A stretch of 64,000 nucleotides of DNA from Pseudomonadales bacterium (GCA_019090615.1 JAHRVQ010000022.1:96898-160897), one strand, 5' to 3'; shown: positions 26,137-35,774, numbered from the stretch's first letter. The notes: generated by a model from the letters alone, not told the origin. Translations and numbers: made by a program.

Positions 26137-26910
26137 ATGAAAAAGTTATATTTGTTGGTATTGATCACAGGTTTGATCAATTTTTCGTTTGCGGACATTG
26201 CTGCTATAAAAAAAGTAGAGGAAACACGGGTTGGAGAGGTGAATGCGTCCACGGAGATTCGGATAAAGGCGGCCTTGCGTCGTGTACGTCCTGATATCAC
26301 TATTGAGAAGATCGTTAAAAGCCCGCTTAACGGACTGGTTGAAGCCCATTTGTTGGGTGGCCAGGTACTCTATTTTAGTACTGATGCCCGCTACCTGGTC
26401 TCTGGTGAGATTTATCGATTAGGCGCCAATGAACTGGTTAACCTGACTGAAGAACGCCGCATCATGACGCGTAAAAAAATTATGGCTGAGCTAGATGAAT
26501 CGGAGATGTGGGTGTTCGCTCCGGCTGAGGGCCAGATCAAGGCCACAGTGACCGTATTTACAGATATCGATTGTGTTTTTTGTCGAAAATTGCACAATGA
26601 AATCCCTGAGTTAAACCGCCTGGGGATTGCTGTGCGTTATATGGCGTTTCCGCGTGCTGGTCTGGAATCAGAGTCCTATAATAAAATTGTTTCTGCCTGG
26701 TGTGCGGCTGATCCGAAGCTTGCGCTTACTCGCGCCAAAGGCGGTCAGGAAATTCCAGCACTTAATTGTGACAACCCTGTTGCTGAGCAGTATGCATTGG
26801 GTAGTGCTCTGGGTGTCAACGCAACGCCAGCGCTATTATTTGAAGATGGCAGCCTGGTACCGGGTTATTTGCCTGCTCGGGATCTGGCATCAAAACTTGG
26901 TCTGTTGTAG
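26137..26910 (+). CDS. dsbC: Periplasmic thiol:disulfide isomerase DsbC
   Basis: DsbC reshuffles wrong disulfide bonds in periplasmic proteins and is kept reduced by DsbD. The 257-residue product has a signal peptide (MKKLYLLVLITGLINFSFA), an N-terminal dimerisation domain, and a thioredoxin-fold domain with the active site DCVFC in VFTDIDCVFCRKLHNEI and the cis-proline region GVNATPALLFEDG. Its C-terminus has a second conserved cysteine pair region (SAWCAAD, LNCDNP). The start ATG 26137 has AAGGA six bases before it; an open frame extends further upstream but would precede the signal peptide. Downstream come an aminotransferase, hom and recJ; in pseudomonads dsbC is also a neighbour of hom and recJ. 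Confidence 0.95.
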   Translation: MKKLYLLVLITGLINFSFADIAAIKKVEETRVGEVNASTEIRIKAALRRVRPDITIEKIVKSPLNGLVEAHLLGGQVLYFSTDARYLVSGEIYRLGANELVNLTEERRIMTRKKIMAELDESEMWVFAPAEGQIKATVTVFTDIDCVFCRKLHNEIPELNRLGIAVRYMAFPRAGLESESYNKIVSAWCAADPKLALTRAKGGQEIPALNCDNPVAEQYALGSALGVNATPALLFEDGSLVPGYLPARDLASKLGLL

Positions 26911-27097
26911 TTATACCCTGATCAGGGCTAACGTCAATATAGAGTGGTGAAGCTGCTTTCAGGGGTGCTGCTCCGATTTCCAGGCTGGTATTTGTCGCCG
27001 CAGTAAACTACTGGATTATTATGCAGGCTCAGACTTTCCTATTAACACGCTTTAAAGATCCTTTTAAAGACATTTTAAAGATATTGTAGAAGACTAA

Positions 27098-28306
27098 ATG
27101 GATGACTTTCCACGAATTAAACGCTTACCGCCGTATATATTCAGTATCACGGATGCCCTGAAAAAGGCAGCACGGGCAAGAGGCGAGGATATTATCGATT
27201 TTGGTATGGGTAATCCTGATCAACCTACGCCAAAACATATTGTGGATAAGCTGATAGAGACCGTGCAACGTCCGGATACCCATCGATATTCTCAGTCAAA
27301 AGGTATACCTCGACTGAGACAGGCCATATGTAACTGGTATCAGGAGCGTTTTGATGTAGCGCTCGATCCTGAATCTGAAGCTATTGTCACCCTGGGATCA
27401 AAAGAAGGTATTGCCCATTTAGCGATGGCAATTCTGGGTACAGGTGATGGCGTACTAGTACCTAACCCTTCGTATCCGATTCACCCCTATGGCGCGGTGA
27501 TTGCAGATGCGGATGTTCGTCATGTGCCCTTAACTGCAGATGTGGATTTTTTTGAAGAATTAGAAAAAGCGATTATAAATTCCTGGCCGAAACCAAAGGT
27601 GCTGATTATTAATTTTCCGGGTAATCCAACTGGACAATGCGTGGATCTGGAATTTTTTGAAAAAGTTATTCGGGTTGCGAAGGAACATGAGATCTGGGTA
27701 GTGCAGGACCTGGCCTATGCCGATATTGTATTTGACGGCTATCAGGCGCCAAGCATCTTGCAGGTACCAGGGGCGAAAGATATCGCGGTGGAGTTTTTCT
27801 CCCTGTCGAAGAGTTATAATATGCCCGGTTGGCGGATTGGTTTTTGTGTTGGCAATCCAACCCTGGTGGGGGCTTTGACAAAAATAAAATCGTATCTTGA
27901 TTATGGCATGTTTACGCCAATTCAAGTGGCAGCTATCGCAGCGCTTGAAGGGGATCAAAGTTGTGTTGAAGAAAATCGGCAAATGTATTGCAGTCGTCGC
28001 GATGTTTTATGCGAAGGGCTGGCTGTCGCTGGCTGGCAGGTTGAGAAACCGAAAGCAACCATGTTTGTATGGGCAAAAATCCCCCCGCAGTTTATGCATA
28101 TGGGCTCACTGGAGTTCAGCAAGTTTTTACTTAAAGAAGCTAAGGTTGCCGTTTCGCCAGGTATTGGCTTCGGTCAATACGGTGACGATCATGTCAGGTT
28201 TGCGTTGATTGAAAACGAACATCGAACGCGGCAGGCTATCAGGGGAATTAAGCAGATGTTCAAAAAAGCGGCGCGGATACAAGCAGCTGAAATGAAAGGA
28301 GAATAA
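27098..28306 (+). CDS. alaC: Alanine-type aminotransferase AlaC (class I/II, PLP)
   Basis: The 402-residue PLP enzyme of the class I/II aminotransferase fold starts [15 protein letters not shown], characteristic of the AlaC (YfdZ) group, which makes alanine from pyruvate and glutamate. Recognised segments are [60 protein letters not shown], the PLP-aspartate region [14 protein letters not shown] and the PLP-lysine motif [17 protein letters not shown]. The C-terminal arginine motif [16 protein letters not shown] binds the carboxylate. hom starts one base after its stop, so they are translated together. Reaction assignment follows family resemblance. Confidence 0.9.
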   Translation: MDDFPRIKRLPPYIFSITDALKKAARARGEDIIDFGMGNPDQPTPKHIVDKLIETVQRPDTHRYSQSKGIPRLRQAICNWYQERFDVALDPESEAIVTLGSKEGIAHLAMAILGTGDGVLVPNPSYPIHPYGAVIADADVRHVPLTADVDFFEELEKAIINSWPKPKVLIINFPGNPTGQCVDLEFFEKVIRVAKEHEIWVVQDLAYADIVFDGYQAPSILQVPGAKDIAVEFFSLSKSYNMPGWRIGFCVGNPTLVGALTKIKSYLDYGMFTPIQVAAIAALEGDQSCVEENRQMYCSRRDVLCEGLAVAGWQVEKPKATMFVWAKIPPQFMHMGSLEFSKFLLKEAKVAVSPGIGFGQYGDDHVRFALIENEHRTRQAIRGIKQMFKKAARIQAAEMKGE

Positions 28307-28307
28307 G

Positions 28308-29597
28308 TTGGATCAATTAGCAGTAGGTATTTGTGGTCTAGGTACAGTGGGTGCGGGGGTTTTTAATTTACTGGAAAAAAATGCTGAGGAGATCGCGCGC
28401 AAGACCGGCGCACGGATTAGAATTGCTCAGGTTGGATGTCGGCGAGATAATCCGCATTGTGATCTGACTAATATAGCCGTCAGCCGGGATATTTATGCGC
28501 TGGTAAATAATCCTGAAATCGATGTCATCATTGAATTGATTGGTGGTACGGATGATGCTTTGACGCTGGTTAAGCAGGCAATTGCGAATAAAAAACATGT
28601 GGTCACGGCTAATAAGGCGTTAATCGCACTACATGGCGCAGAGTTATTTCAACTGGCTGATGAAGCGGGGGTAAGTTTGAAATATGAAGCTGCCATAGCG
28701 GGCGGTATTCCGGTGGTTAAAGCGATACGAGAAGGCCTGGCTGGCAACAAAGTTGAATTTCTTGCGGGCATCATTAACGGCACCACTAATTTTATTCTCA
28801 CTGAAATGGAAACCGCAGGTGATAGAAGTTTTGCTGACGTATTAAAAGAGGCGCAAGATTTGGGTTATGCCGAAGCGGATCCGACATTTGATATAGAGGG
28901 CGTTGATGCAGCCCATAAACTTACCTTGCTGGCATCCATGGCCTTTGGTATGGCGTTGAATTTTGGTGCGGTCTACCTTGAAGGAATATCAAAAATTACA
29001 GTACAGGATATTAAATACGCCGAGGAAATTGGGTTCAAAATCAAACATCTGGGCATTGCCCGGCAGACCGCAAAGGGCGTTGAACTGCGTGTACACCCCA
29101 CCTTGATAGAAAAATCAGCGATGTTGGCGCAGGTTAATGGGGTGATGAATGCGGTTATGGTCATTAGCGATGCTGCGGGTGAGACGATGTATTATGGCGC
29201 TGGCGCTGGTGCTGGGCCTACCGCCTCGTCGGTGGTTGCTGATGTTGTCGATATTTTACGGGCTGCGGGTGATGCGCAAATCGAGAATGCCGGTTTTGTC
29301 CTTGGCGCGATACAGGATCTGCCGGTTACCAATATTAGCGCGATTGAATCGGCCTATTATTTACGCCTTAATGCGCTGGATAAACCCGGTGTTATGGCGC
29401 AGATATCAACAATTTTAAGTCAGCATAATATTAGTATTGAAACGCTAATTCAAAAAGATCTGCATAAGGGTGAGGTGCCCATTATTATCGTCACTGATTG
29501 TGTGTTGGAGCAGGCCATTAATGCAGCGATTGAAGAGTTAGAAGCTTTGCATGAGGTGGTTGGTAAGTTGATGCGAATCAGAGTGGCAACTTTTTAA
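28308..29597 (+). CDS. hom: Homoserine dehydrogenase with ACT domain
   Basis: Hom reduces aspartate semialdehyde to homoserine for threonine and methionine synthesis. The 429-residue protein has an N-terminal NAD(P)-binding domain (VGICGLGTVGAGVFNLL), then HVVTANKALIALHG and the catalytic domain AAIAGGIPVVKAIREGLAGN, GIINGTTNFILTEM and ADPTFDIEGVDAAHKL. A C-terminal ACT domain (about residues 350-429, YYLRLNALDKPGVMAQISTIL) usually gives feedback inhibition by threonine. The start is a TTG at 28308 with AAGGAGAA eight bases upstream. thrC, which follows hom in many relatives, is missing here; recJ comes next after 45 bases. Confidence 0.96.
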   Translation: MDQLAVGICGLGTVGAGVFNLLEKNAEEIARKTGARIRIAQVGCRRDNPHCDLTNIAVSRDIYALVNNPEIDVIIELIGGTDDALTLVKQAIANKKHVVTANKALIALHGAELFQLADEAGVSLKYEAAIAGGIPVVKAIREGLAGNKVEFLAGIINGTTNFILTEMETAGDRSFADVLKEAQDLGYAEADPTFDIEGVDAAHKLTLLASMAFGMALNFGAVYLEGISKITVQDIKYAEEIGFKIKHLGIARQTAKGVELRVHPTLIEKSAMLAQVNGVMNAVMVISDAAGETMYYGAGAGAGPTASSVVADVVDILRAAGDAQIENAGFVLGAIQDLPVTNISAIESAYYLRLNALDKPGVMAQISTILSQHNISIETLIQKDLHKGEVPIIIVTDCVLEQAINAAIEELEALHEVVGKLMRIRVATF

Positions 29598-29642
29598 TCT
29601 TCGCGTGAACTGTTTCAATAAACTTAGATGTAACGATAAAAA

Positions 29643-31358
29643 ATGGCAAAAAAATTAAAACGTCGCGTCGCTGCTGCTGATATTGAGGGCCTATCGCCTT
29701 TATTTTCTCGGTTGTTAACAGCGCGAGGTATTAAGGCTAAAGCAGAGGTAGATCATAGCCTGAAAAACCTGCTTAAACCGGATCTATTAAAAGGTCTCGA
29801 CACGGCAGCGACAATACTGGCGACTTGCCTACAGGCGCAACAGCGAATTTTGATAGTAGGTGATTTTGACGCTGATGGCGCTACCAGTTCAGCCCTGATG
29901 GTACAGGGGCTGGCTGCACTGGGGGCAGAAAATGTGCATTACCTGGTACCGAACCGGTTTGAATTTGGTTATGGACTTACGCCAGAAATAGTTGCTGTTG
30001 CCAAACAGCAAAACCCTGACCTTATAGTCACAGTGGACAATGGTATATCCAGCATTGCAGGGGTTGAATTCGCCCGTGAATGCGGGATTAAAATTATTAT
30101 TACCGATCATCATCTGCCAGGAAAGGTTCTGCCCAAAGCAGATGCAATCGTCAACCCCAATCAGCCAGGCTGTGAATTTCCATGTAAAAATTTGGCGGGT
30201 GTGGGTGTCGCATTCTATTTGCTGTCTGCGTTACGTCAGAAATTGCGCGCCTTAAAATGGTTTGATAATAACGCTGAACCCAATCTTGCCGAGTTTCTTG
30301 ATCTGGTTGCGCTGGGCACCATTGCTGATGTTGTACCACTTGATTATAACAATCGAATACTGGTGCAGGAAGGCATTCGGCGCATAAGAGGCGGTAGGCT
30401 GAGACCAGGGTTAAAGGCCCTGTTAGATCTGGCGGGACATTCTATACAACATTTAACCGCGACCGACCTGGCTTTTGGTATTGCGCCGCGACTGAATGCG
30501 GCAGGACGGCTCGACGATATGTCGCTGGGTATTGAATGTTTGTTGTCTGACGATATGGCAAGTGCGCAGAAGCTGGCGCAACGACTGGATGAACTTAATG
30601 TAGAGCGCCGTGAAATAGAAAATGAAATGAAATTGCAGGCCATTGACTCACTGGATAAACTTCCTCTGGCGCAAACCAGTCAATCTGCTGTAGGTATTTG
30701 TCTGTATGAGCAAGACTGGCATCAGGGTGTGGTGGGTATTGTTGCAGCGCGCATCAAGGACAGACTGCATCGGCCTGTGGTCGCTTTTGCCAGGGTTTCT
30801 GAAACGGAGATAAAAGGCTCGGCAAGATCAATTGCTGGGTTTCATATTCGTGATGCTTTTGATGCTATAGCGGCGCGGAACCCAGGGATGTTAAATAAGT
30901 TTGGTGGGCACGCAATGGCGGCCGGATTAAGCTTACATCCAGATCAGTATGCTGGATTCGCCGAGCAATTTGATTTTGAAGCAAGACGTTGCCTGGCAAA
31001 AGATGACCTGGAACAAATTGTCCTCACTGATGGCGAACTGCCTGCCTCTATTGATGTGCCTTTAGCAAGGCAAATTTTGCAATTTTGCCCCTGGGGTCAG
31101 GCCTTTCCTGAACCTTTGTTTGATGACGAATTTGAAATTGTTGACCAACGAATTGTTGCTGGACGTCATCTGAAATTGAAATTACGGACTCTTGACGGCG
31201 CTGAAATTATTGATGCTATAGCCTTTGGCCATGATCGACTTGTTGAGGGACGGCAACGACGAATAGCCTATCGGATTAATGTAAATAGTTATCGTGGTCT
31301 GGAATCGGTCCAGTTTATTGTTGAGTGTCTGGATATCGACAACAATATTAATACATAA
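29643..31358 (+). CDS. recJ: Single-strand DNA 5'-3' exonuclease RecJ
   Basis: RecJ degrades single-stranded DNA 5' to 3' in mismatch repair, base excision and RecFOR recombination. The 571-residue length is normal. The DHH catalytic domain shows LIVGDFDADGATSSALM, VTVDNGISSIAGVEFA and the DHH motif ITDHHLPG, then LVALGTIADVVPL. The DHHA1 domain has FGGHAMAAGLSL around residue 420, and a C-terminal OB domain (residues 455-565) follows. The gene begins 45 bases after hom and is followed by an intergenic stretch that contains a 16-bp tandem duplication. Confidence 0.96.
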   Translation: MAKKLKRRVAAADIEGLSPLFSRLLTARGIKAKAEVDHSLKNLLKPDLLKGLDTAATILATCLQAQQRILIVGDFDADGATSSALMVQGLAALGAENVHYLVPNRFEFGYGLTPEIVAVAKQQNPDLIVTVDNGISSIAGVEFARECGIKIIITDHHLPGKVLPKADAIVNPNQPGCEFPCKNLAGVGVAFYLLSALRQKLRALKWFDNNAEPNLAEFLDLVALGTIADVVPLDYNNRILVQEGIRRIRGGRLRPGLKALLDLAGHSIQHLTATDLAFGIAPRLNAAGRLDDMSLGIECLLSDDMASAQKLAQRLDELNVERREIENEMKLQAIDSLDKLPLAQTSQSAVGICLYEQDWHQGVVGIVAARIKDRLHRPVVAFARVSETEIKGSARSIAGFHIRDAFDAIAARNPGMLNKFGGHAMAAGLSLHPDQYAGFAEQFDFEARRCLAKDDLEQIVLTDGELPASIDVPLARQILQFCPWGQAFPEPLFDDEFEIVDQRIVAGRHLKLKLRTLDGAEIIDAIAFGHDRLVEGRQRRIAYRINVNSYRGLESVQFIVECLDIDNNINT

Positions 31359-31435
31359 GGCTGTAGCCCTATAGTCATAGTTGCAGCCATAGCCATTACA
31401 GACCCATTACATAGACAGTTTTTGCTTATGTACTA

Positions 31436-31467
31436 TCAGTAAAGATGAAATTCAGTAAAGATGAAAT
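31436..31467. repeat. 16-bp perfect tandem duplication between recJ and HAD gene
   Basis: TCAGTAAAGATGAAAT occurs twice in direct succession. The unit is not a multiple of three and lies outside coding sequence. Nothing else recognisable is present in this 154-base spacer. Confidence 0.85.
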
Positions 31468-31512
31468 TCCCCCTGGTTTGATGGCAGGAAATAAAAATAT
31501 GATTAATTCAGT

Positions 31513-32346
31513 ATGACCCGCATATTGTTTCATGATATTGATGGCTGCCTGAATACTGTTGACGGCAGAAATCTGCCGTTCGAATGTGAGCCGCTAGACA
31601 GTATGCAGCAGGCTGCGCTGGCTGAATTTGGTCGCCTGTTTGATAAGAGCCCAATTGATGTACTAGTGCTTAATACCGGGCGTTCCTTGCAAGCTTCCCT
31701 GGGCATTGCTGAGGCAATAAATAGTCGCGGATTAAAATATCTACTGGCCGAACATGGTGCTATTGGTTACCAGCTGGATCAGCGTCGGTTGCTGGATTTT
31801 GAACAAATAGCGGGTGCTTTGCCCGAGGTTAATAAGACCTATAAAACTGTTGCTAATATCAGTGCGCTCATAGCATGGTATCGTGATACTGGGGCGAAGC
31901 TGTTAGCGCAGCAGATTGGTGTGAATCCTGTACTGGCACCCAAACAGGCGAACTTAACCCTGGATATCCCGAGGGGTATTGATCCTGAGCATTTACAGCA
32001 AAGGTTACAAAGCCTAATTGCATCAAATACTCAACTGTCCCAGCACCGGTTTGTTTATCATCTTAATATAACGGATGGATATCTGGATGTTATGGCCGAA
32101 GTGGATAAGGGCGATGGTATGCGACTGATCTGTATGCTGGAGTCGGTTACCAAGGGTGAAACCTATGCAGTGGGTAATGGGTTGAACGATATGCCTATGT
32201 TTGATCAGGCGGACAATATTTTATGTCCGGCAAATTCAGAAGCTGAACTTAAAGCCTATTGTGTTGCCCAGGGTGGCCTGCTATCAAAATACGCTTATAT
32301 TGAAGCCAGTAATGCGTGGCTGAGGGCTTTTATTAAGAACCGCTGA
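31513..32346 (+). CDS. HAD-superfamily phosphatase (Cof/IIB type)
   Basis: The 277-residue protein is a haloacid-dehalogenase hydrolase. Motif I is FHDIDGCLNT (nucleophile and acid aspartates at about residues 8 and 10), motif II VLNTGRS, and motif III/IV the late block AVGNGLNDMPMFDQAD with a preceding lysine (DKGDGMRLI). The cap between motifs II and III fits the C2B type seen in sugar-phosphate and phosphoglycolate phosphatases. The substrate cannot be read from sequence. The final arginine and TGA stop lie in the first unit of the hairpin array 32337-32475, so the array may end transcription of this gene. The gene converges with an alcohol dehydrogenase. Confidence 0.82.
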   Translation: MTRILFHDIDGCLNTVDGRNLPFECEPLDSMQQAALAEFGRLFDKSPIDVLVLNTGRSLQASLGIAEAINSRGLKYLLAEHGAIGYQLDQRRLLDFEQIAGALPEVNKTYKTVANISALIAWYRDTGAKLLAQQIGVNPVLAPKQANLTLDIPRGIDPEHLQQRLQSLIASNTQLSQHRFVYHLNITDGYLDVMAEVDKGDGMRLICMLESVTKGETYAVGNGLNDMPMFDQADNILCPANSEAELKAYCVAQGGLLSKYAYIEASNAWLRAFIKNR

Positions 32347-32475
32347 GGGCTCTTTATTAGAGCCGCTGAGGGCTGTTTATGGTAGAGCCGCTGAGGGCTC
32401 TTTATTTCGAGCCGCTGAGGGCTCTTTATTTCGAGCCGCTGAGGGCTGTTTATGGCAGAACCGCTGAGGGCTCTC
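32337..32475. repeat. Six tandem 23-25 bp units, each a potential hairpin
   Basis: Six copies of a unit reading GAGCCGCTGAGGGCTC plus TTTATTTC or TTTATGGCA follow each other with the CGCTGAG core at 32341, 32364, 32389, 32413, 32437 and 32462. In four copies (2-5) GAGCC pairs with GGCTC or GGCTG to form a small hairpin followed by a T-rich tail; the two outer copies begin GAACC. The first copy includes the HAD gene stop codon and the last ends five bases before the convergent dehydrogenase stop. The array could work as a series of weak terminators on either strand. Confidence 0.85.
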
Positions 32476-32479
32476 GTCG

Positions 32480-33625
32480 CTACCAGAGGTTTTGGTAGAG
32501 TTCGACGATTTCACGGGTATTGGGTATTCTGGGGTTATTGCTCGGTGAACCTGAGGCTAATGCTTGTTCTGCCATGGTCTCACTGACTGCAAAGAAACGG
32601 GTTTTGTCGATGCCAAATTCAGCCGGCGTGGGCACCTGTAATTCTTCATTTAAGGCGATAAGTTCATCCATTAATTTATGATTAGCCTGTTTGTCGGTGT
32701 CGCTGGCTATTGCAACCTGCATCGCTCGAGCGCAATCAGCATAGCGGCTGGTCGCTGCCGGGATTGAAAATGCGGTGATATCGGGCAATAACATAGCGTT
32801 GGATAAGCCATGCGGGACATGAAAAAAAGCGCCGATAGGACGGCTCATACCGTGTACCAGGGCAACCGATGCATTGGAAAACGCAATGCCGGCCAGGGTG
32901 GCACCGAGCATCATGGCTTCCCGTGCTTTGCGGTCCATCCCATCATGCCAGGCGCTGCGTAAATTGGGTGCGAGTAGACCCATTGCCTGTATTGCCTGGC
33001 TGTCAGAATAGGGGTTGGCCTTCTTTGATACATAGGCCTCCATTGCATGGGTGAGCGCGTCGATGCCAGTATCAGCGGTTGTTCTGCCAGGTAAACTCAA
33101 AGTTAGTTCAAAATCCACAAGTGCTGCTGTGGGCATGAAACCCATGCCCATGCAGAGCATTTTTTCATCATTTTCTTCATCAGTAATAATGGTAACGCGG
33201 GTCGCTTCAGAACCTGTGCCGGCGGTTGTAGGAATAGCAATGATCGGCAAACCCGGTTCGTTCACTACCCGTGGCACCATATAATCGCGCATACTGCCGC
33301 CATATTTGCCGAGGATGGCCATGGCTTTGGCGCTATCAATAGGGCTGCCACCGCCGACCGCGATGATGCAATCAAAATTGCCTTTTTTAACCATTGCGAC
33401 GCCTGCGAGTATGGATGCCTGGGTAGGTTCTGGCACGGTTTCAGAATAGACCTCGCTGGCCGGCAAATGGGCTTGTATACGGTCGATATAGCCCAGTTCT
33501 AGCATCATCTTGTCAGTTACGATAAGTGGTTTGGAACAACCAAGGCTGGCGATTATTGTGCCAACTTCCTTTGCTGCACCCGCGCCTATTTGAAGAATTC
33601 GAGGTAGAATAATTTGATGGCTCAT
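32480..33625 (-). CDS. Iron-containing alcohol dehydrogenase
   Basis: This group III alcohol dehydrogenase has about 381 residues from the ATG at 33625 (MSHQIILPRILQIGAGAAKEVG). Seventeen more residues are open upstream from a GTG, but the family normally begins as here. NAD-binding segments are AVGGGSPIDSAKAMAIL and IPTTAGTGSEATRVTII. Metal ligands are seen in DTGIDALTHAMEAYVS (aspartate/histidine) and HGMSRPIGAFFHVPHGLSNAM (two histidines). Such enzymes oxidise or reduce a wide range of alcohols, glycols and semialdehydes, so the substrate is open. It is downstream of the phzF-aminotransferase pair on the same strand, after 300 bases, and may be separately transcribed. Confidence 0.92.
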   Translation of the reverse strand: MSHQIILPRILQIGAGAAKEVGTIIASLGCSKPLIVTDKMMLELGYIDRIQAHLPASEVYSETVPEPTQASILAGVAMVKKGNFDCIIAVGGGSPIDSAKAMAILGKYGGSMRDYMVPRVVNEPGLPIIAIPTTAGTGSEATRVTIITDEENDEKMLCMGMGFMPTAALVDFELTLSLPGRTTADTGIDALTHAMEAYVSKKANPYSDSQAIQAMGLLAPNLRSAWHDGMDRKAREAMMLGATLAGIAFSNASVALVHGMSRPIGAFFHVPHGLSNAMLLPDITAFSIPAATSRYADCARAMQVAIASDTDKQANHKLMDELIALNEELQVPTPAEFGIDKTRFFAVSETMAEQALASGSPSNNPRIPNTREIVELYQNLW

Positions 33626-33924
33626 GGCGCTTCTGGTCTCATTGGTGGTAGGCAGGGGTTGGTAGATAGTCGTCACAGGATATACTGTTTGCGGTAGCTA
33701 TTTCCAGGCTGGTTTTACTTTCTGGTTTTGAATGTTGGCTGCAGAAAAAGTTCACCATCATGATTCGGCCAGGTCGGATATTCAAGGGCAGTTGGTCATA
33801 GGAGGGGGTTAGCCCGCCAGGGATCTCTGATAACGAGCTGTATACGTCAATTCAGCATTTAATCTGTGTTTCTTTTGGCGCTGTCTAACAACATCTGTTT
33901 GATAACGTATATAATAGCTTTAGT

Positions 33925-34827
33925 TTAATGGCCCTCTGCCAGTAGCTCCTGCTTAGTCAACTGCGTATAGGCTTTGTTTAAGCCTTCGAAATATTTCCCG
34001 GGACAATGTCTTATTTTTCTCCCATCAACTGCGGCTACTGGGATGAGCTCTGCCCCGGTACCTGTTAGAAAACACTCCTCAGCGTTATACAAGTCATAGG
34101 CCGCGATGGGTTGTTCTACAGGTTTAAGTGATACCTGGGCTGCGAGTTCCAACATACATTGGCGGGTGATACCGTCCAGCGCCCCTTCGGTAACGGGTGG
34201 TGTTATTAGTTTCTGGTCATGCACAATAAATATATTATCGGCGCTGCCTTCTGCGACACGGCCAGCATTATTAAGTAATATCGCTTCATCTGCACCCGCA
34301 TGGCTGGCTTCCATACGGGCCAGTATATGGTTCAGATAATTGAGACTTTTGATTCTAGGATCCAGTCCATCGGGGTTGAGTCTGCGCGTTGATGCAATGA
34401 TCACAGCGGCACCGTGCTTGCGAGTTGCAGGCGGAACAATGCTGAGTCTATCAACCATTATGATCACGTTTGGATTTGTGCAGGGTGTGGGGTCAAGCCC
34501 CAGAGGGCCCTCGCCTCGGGTGACAAGCAGGCGAACGTAACCATCCTGCAATGATGATGCGTAAATGGTCTGCTTTATGCCCTCTATAAGTTGCGTTTGG
34601 TCCAGGGGTAGCACCAAACCAGTCGCCTGTGCTGAACGGCATAGGCGTTGCAGATGTTGTTCAATCCGAAAGCAGCGCTTAGCGTAAAATCGAAGTCCCT
34701 CAAATACGCCGTCGCCATAGAGTAGACCGTGATCGTAGACGGAAATACGGGCGTTTTCCGGCGCAACTATTCTACCGTTAATCCAACAGGCTTTTTCAGA
34801 TCTCAGGCTTGAGTTAAAGTCAGGCAC
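33925..34827 (-). CDS. ilvE: Class IV (branched-chain type) aminotransferase
   Basis: The 300-residue fold-type IV PLP enzyme resembles IlvE. It shows WINGRIVAPENARISVYDHGLLYGDGVFEGLRFY, the PLP-lysine region IKSLNYLNHILARMEAS, then DEAILLNNAGRVAEGSADNIFIV and EECFLTGTGAELIPVAAVDGR. IlvE transfers the amino group between branched-chain amino acids and their 2-oxo acids. D-amino-acid aminotransferase and aminodeoxychorismate lyase share the fold; the GTGAELIPV block and length favour the IlvE group. It overlaps the end of phzF by eight bases, so translation is coupled. The pairing with PhzF and a divergent MocR regulator suggests a special substrate rather than housekeeping valine synthesis (inference). 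Confidence 0.82.
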   Translation of the reverse strand: MPDFNSSLRSEKACWINGRIVAPENARISVYDHGLLYGDGVFEGLRFYAKRCFRIEQHLQRLCRSAQATGLVLPLDQTQLIEGIKQTIYASSLQDGYVRLLVTRGEGPLGLDPTPCTNPNVIIMVDRLSIVPPATRKHGAAVIIASTRRLNPDGLDPRIKSLNYLNHILARMEASHAGADEAILLNNAGRVAEGSADNIFIVHDQKLITPPVTEGALDGITRQCMLELAAQVSLKPVEQPIAAYDLYNAEECFLTGTGAELIPVAAVDGRKIRHCPGKYFEGLNKAYTQLTKQELLAEGH

Positions 34828-35683
34828 AGGTTTCGCCTTTGATCATGGTGATGGCCTGTCCCCCAAGTAACACCCGTGACTCCTGTAGAATCACATCCAC
34901 ATACCCGCCTCTTTTAGACGCCTGATAGCCGCGCATGGTTTTTTTGTCTAAGCGAGCTGCCCAAAAGTGAGCCAGCGCACAGTGGGCCGAGCCTGTAACA
35001 GAGTCCTCGTTGACGCCAGCTTTGGGCGCAAAAAAACGCGAGGTAAAATCTACGCTGTTACGGCCTCCTGCTGCGGTGATTATAATGCCGCGGGTATCAA
35101 TATCATTCAGTGCTGCAATGTCAGGCTGCAGCGCTTCAACTGTGGCGACACTATTGAGTATAACCAACAGGTCATCACCGGCCTGAAAGATATGTTTGGC
35201 TGCAAATTGATCTTCTGCCAATTTAAATGCGTTGCTAAGGGTTACAAATGTGCTGTTGGCTTGCTCGGTGGCGATGGGCTTTACCTCCGCGACCGGAAAG
35301 TCCAGCTGTATGCCATGGCTAGTCTGCTTTGCGGTTAGTTCTCCGCTGCGAGTTTGAAATCGCAGTATAGGCGTAGTTTCGCCGTGTATTTTCCACAGCG
35401 CATGGGCTGCTGCGAGCGTCGCGTGTCCACACAGGTTGACTTCTACAGTGGGTGTAAACCAGCGCAACTGCCAACTGTTATTGTCTGGGTTTGGCAAATT
35501 GTCTGGTTTTGATAAGGTATCTGGTTTTGATAAAAAGGCGGTCTCAGAAAGGTTCATCTCGCCTGCCATCTGCTGCATCCATTGTGCGGATTTTGTTGAA
35601 TCTGTGAGCATGCAAACAGCGGCCTGATTGCCGCTAAAGGGCTTATCTGCAAAAGCGTCGATAATAGAGATGGCGTATGTCAT
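34820..35683 (-). CDS. PhzF-family isomerase/epimerase
   Basis: The 287-residue PhzF-like protein has the two mirrored halves of the diaminopimelate-epimerase fold: IIDAFADKPFSGNQAAVCML with the conserved glutamate in EMNLSETAFL, LRWFTPTVEVNLCGHATLAAAHALW, and VDFTSRFFAPKAGVNEDSVTGSAHCALAHFWA. PhzF itself isomerises a dihydroxyanthranilate derivative; most relatives have unknown substrates. A three-unit 18-bp duplication (35481-35534) inserts the peptide SKPDTLSKPDNLPNPDN after the catalytic region. Its end overlaps the aminotransferase gene. It is divergent from a MocR regulator, which probably controls both. Confidence 0.9.
   Translation of the reverse strand: MTYAISIIDAFADKPFSGNQAAVCMLTDSTKSAQWMQQMAGEMNLSETAFLSKPDTLSKPDNLPNPDNNSWQLRWFTPTVEVNLCGHATLAAAHALWKIHGETTPILRFQTRSGELTAKQTSHGIQLDFPVAEVKPIATEQANSTFVTLSNAFKLAEDQFAAKHIFQAGDDLLVILNSVATVEALQPDIAALNDIDTRGIIITAAGGRNSVDFTSRFFAPKAGVNEDSVTGSAHCALAHFWAARLDKKTMRGYQASKRGGYVDVILQESRVLLGGQAITMIKGETCA
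35481..35534. repeat. 18-bp in-frame triplication inside the phzF-like gene
   Basis: Units at 35481-35498, 35499-35516 and 35517-35534 share TCTGGTTTTGATAA-type sequence; the last two are nearly identical. They encode repeats of the form LSKPDN. Frame is maintained. Confidence 0.8.
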
Positions 35684-35774
35684 GGCCTTTTCCTTTAGAT
35701 ATTAATTTAGCTGGTTGCCGTGAGTTTTCAGTGCTGCTAATTTCAAGTGCTACTTTAAAACTTCAATATTAATA

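Noticed and set aside
26916..26927. Perfect palindrome CCCTGATCAGGG after dsbC
   Set aside because: Only 12 bases with no loop for a terminator and no T-run; could be chance or a weak operator, not enough to annotate.
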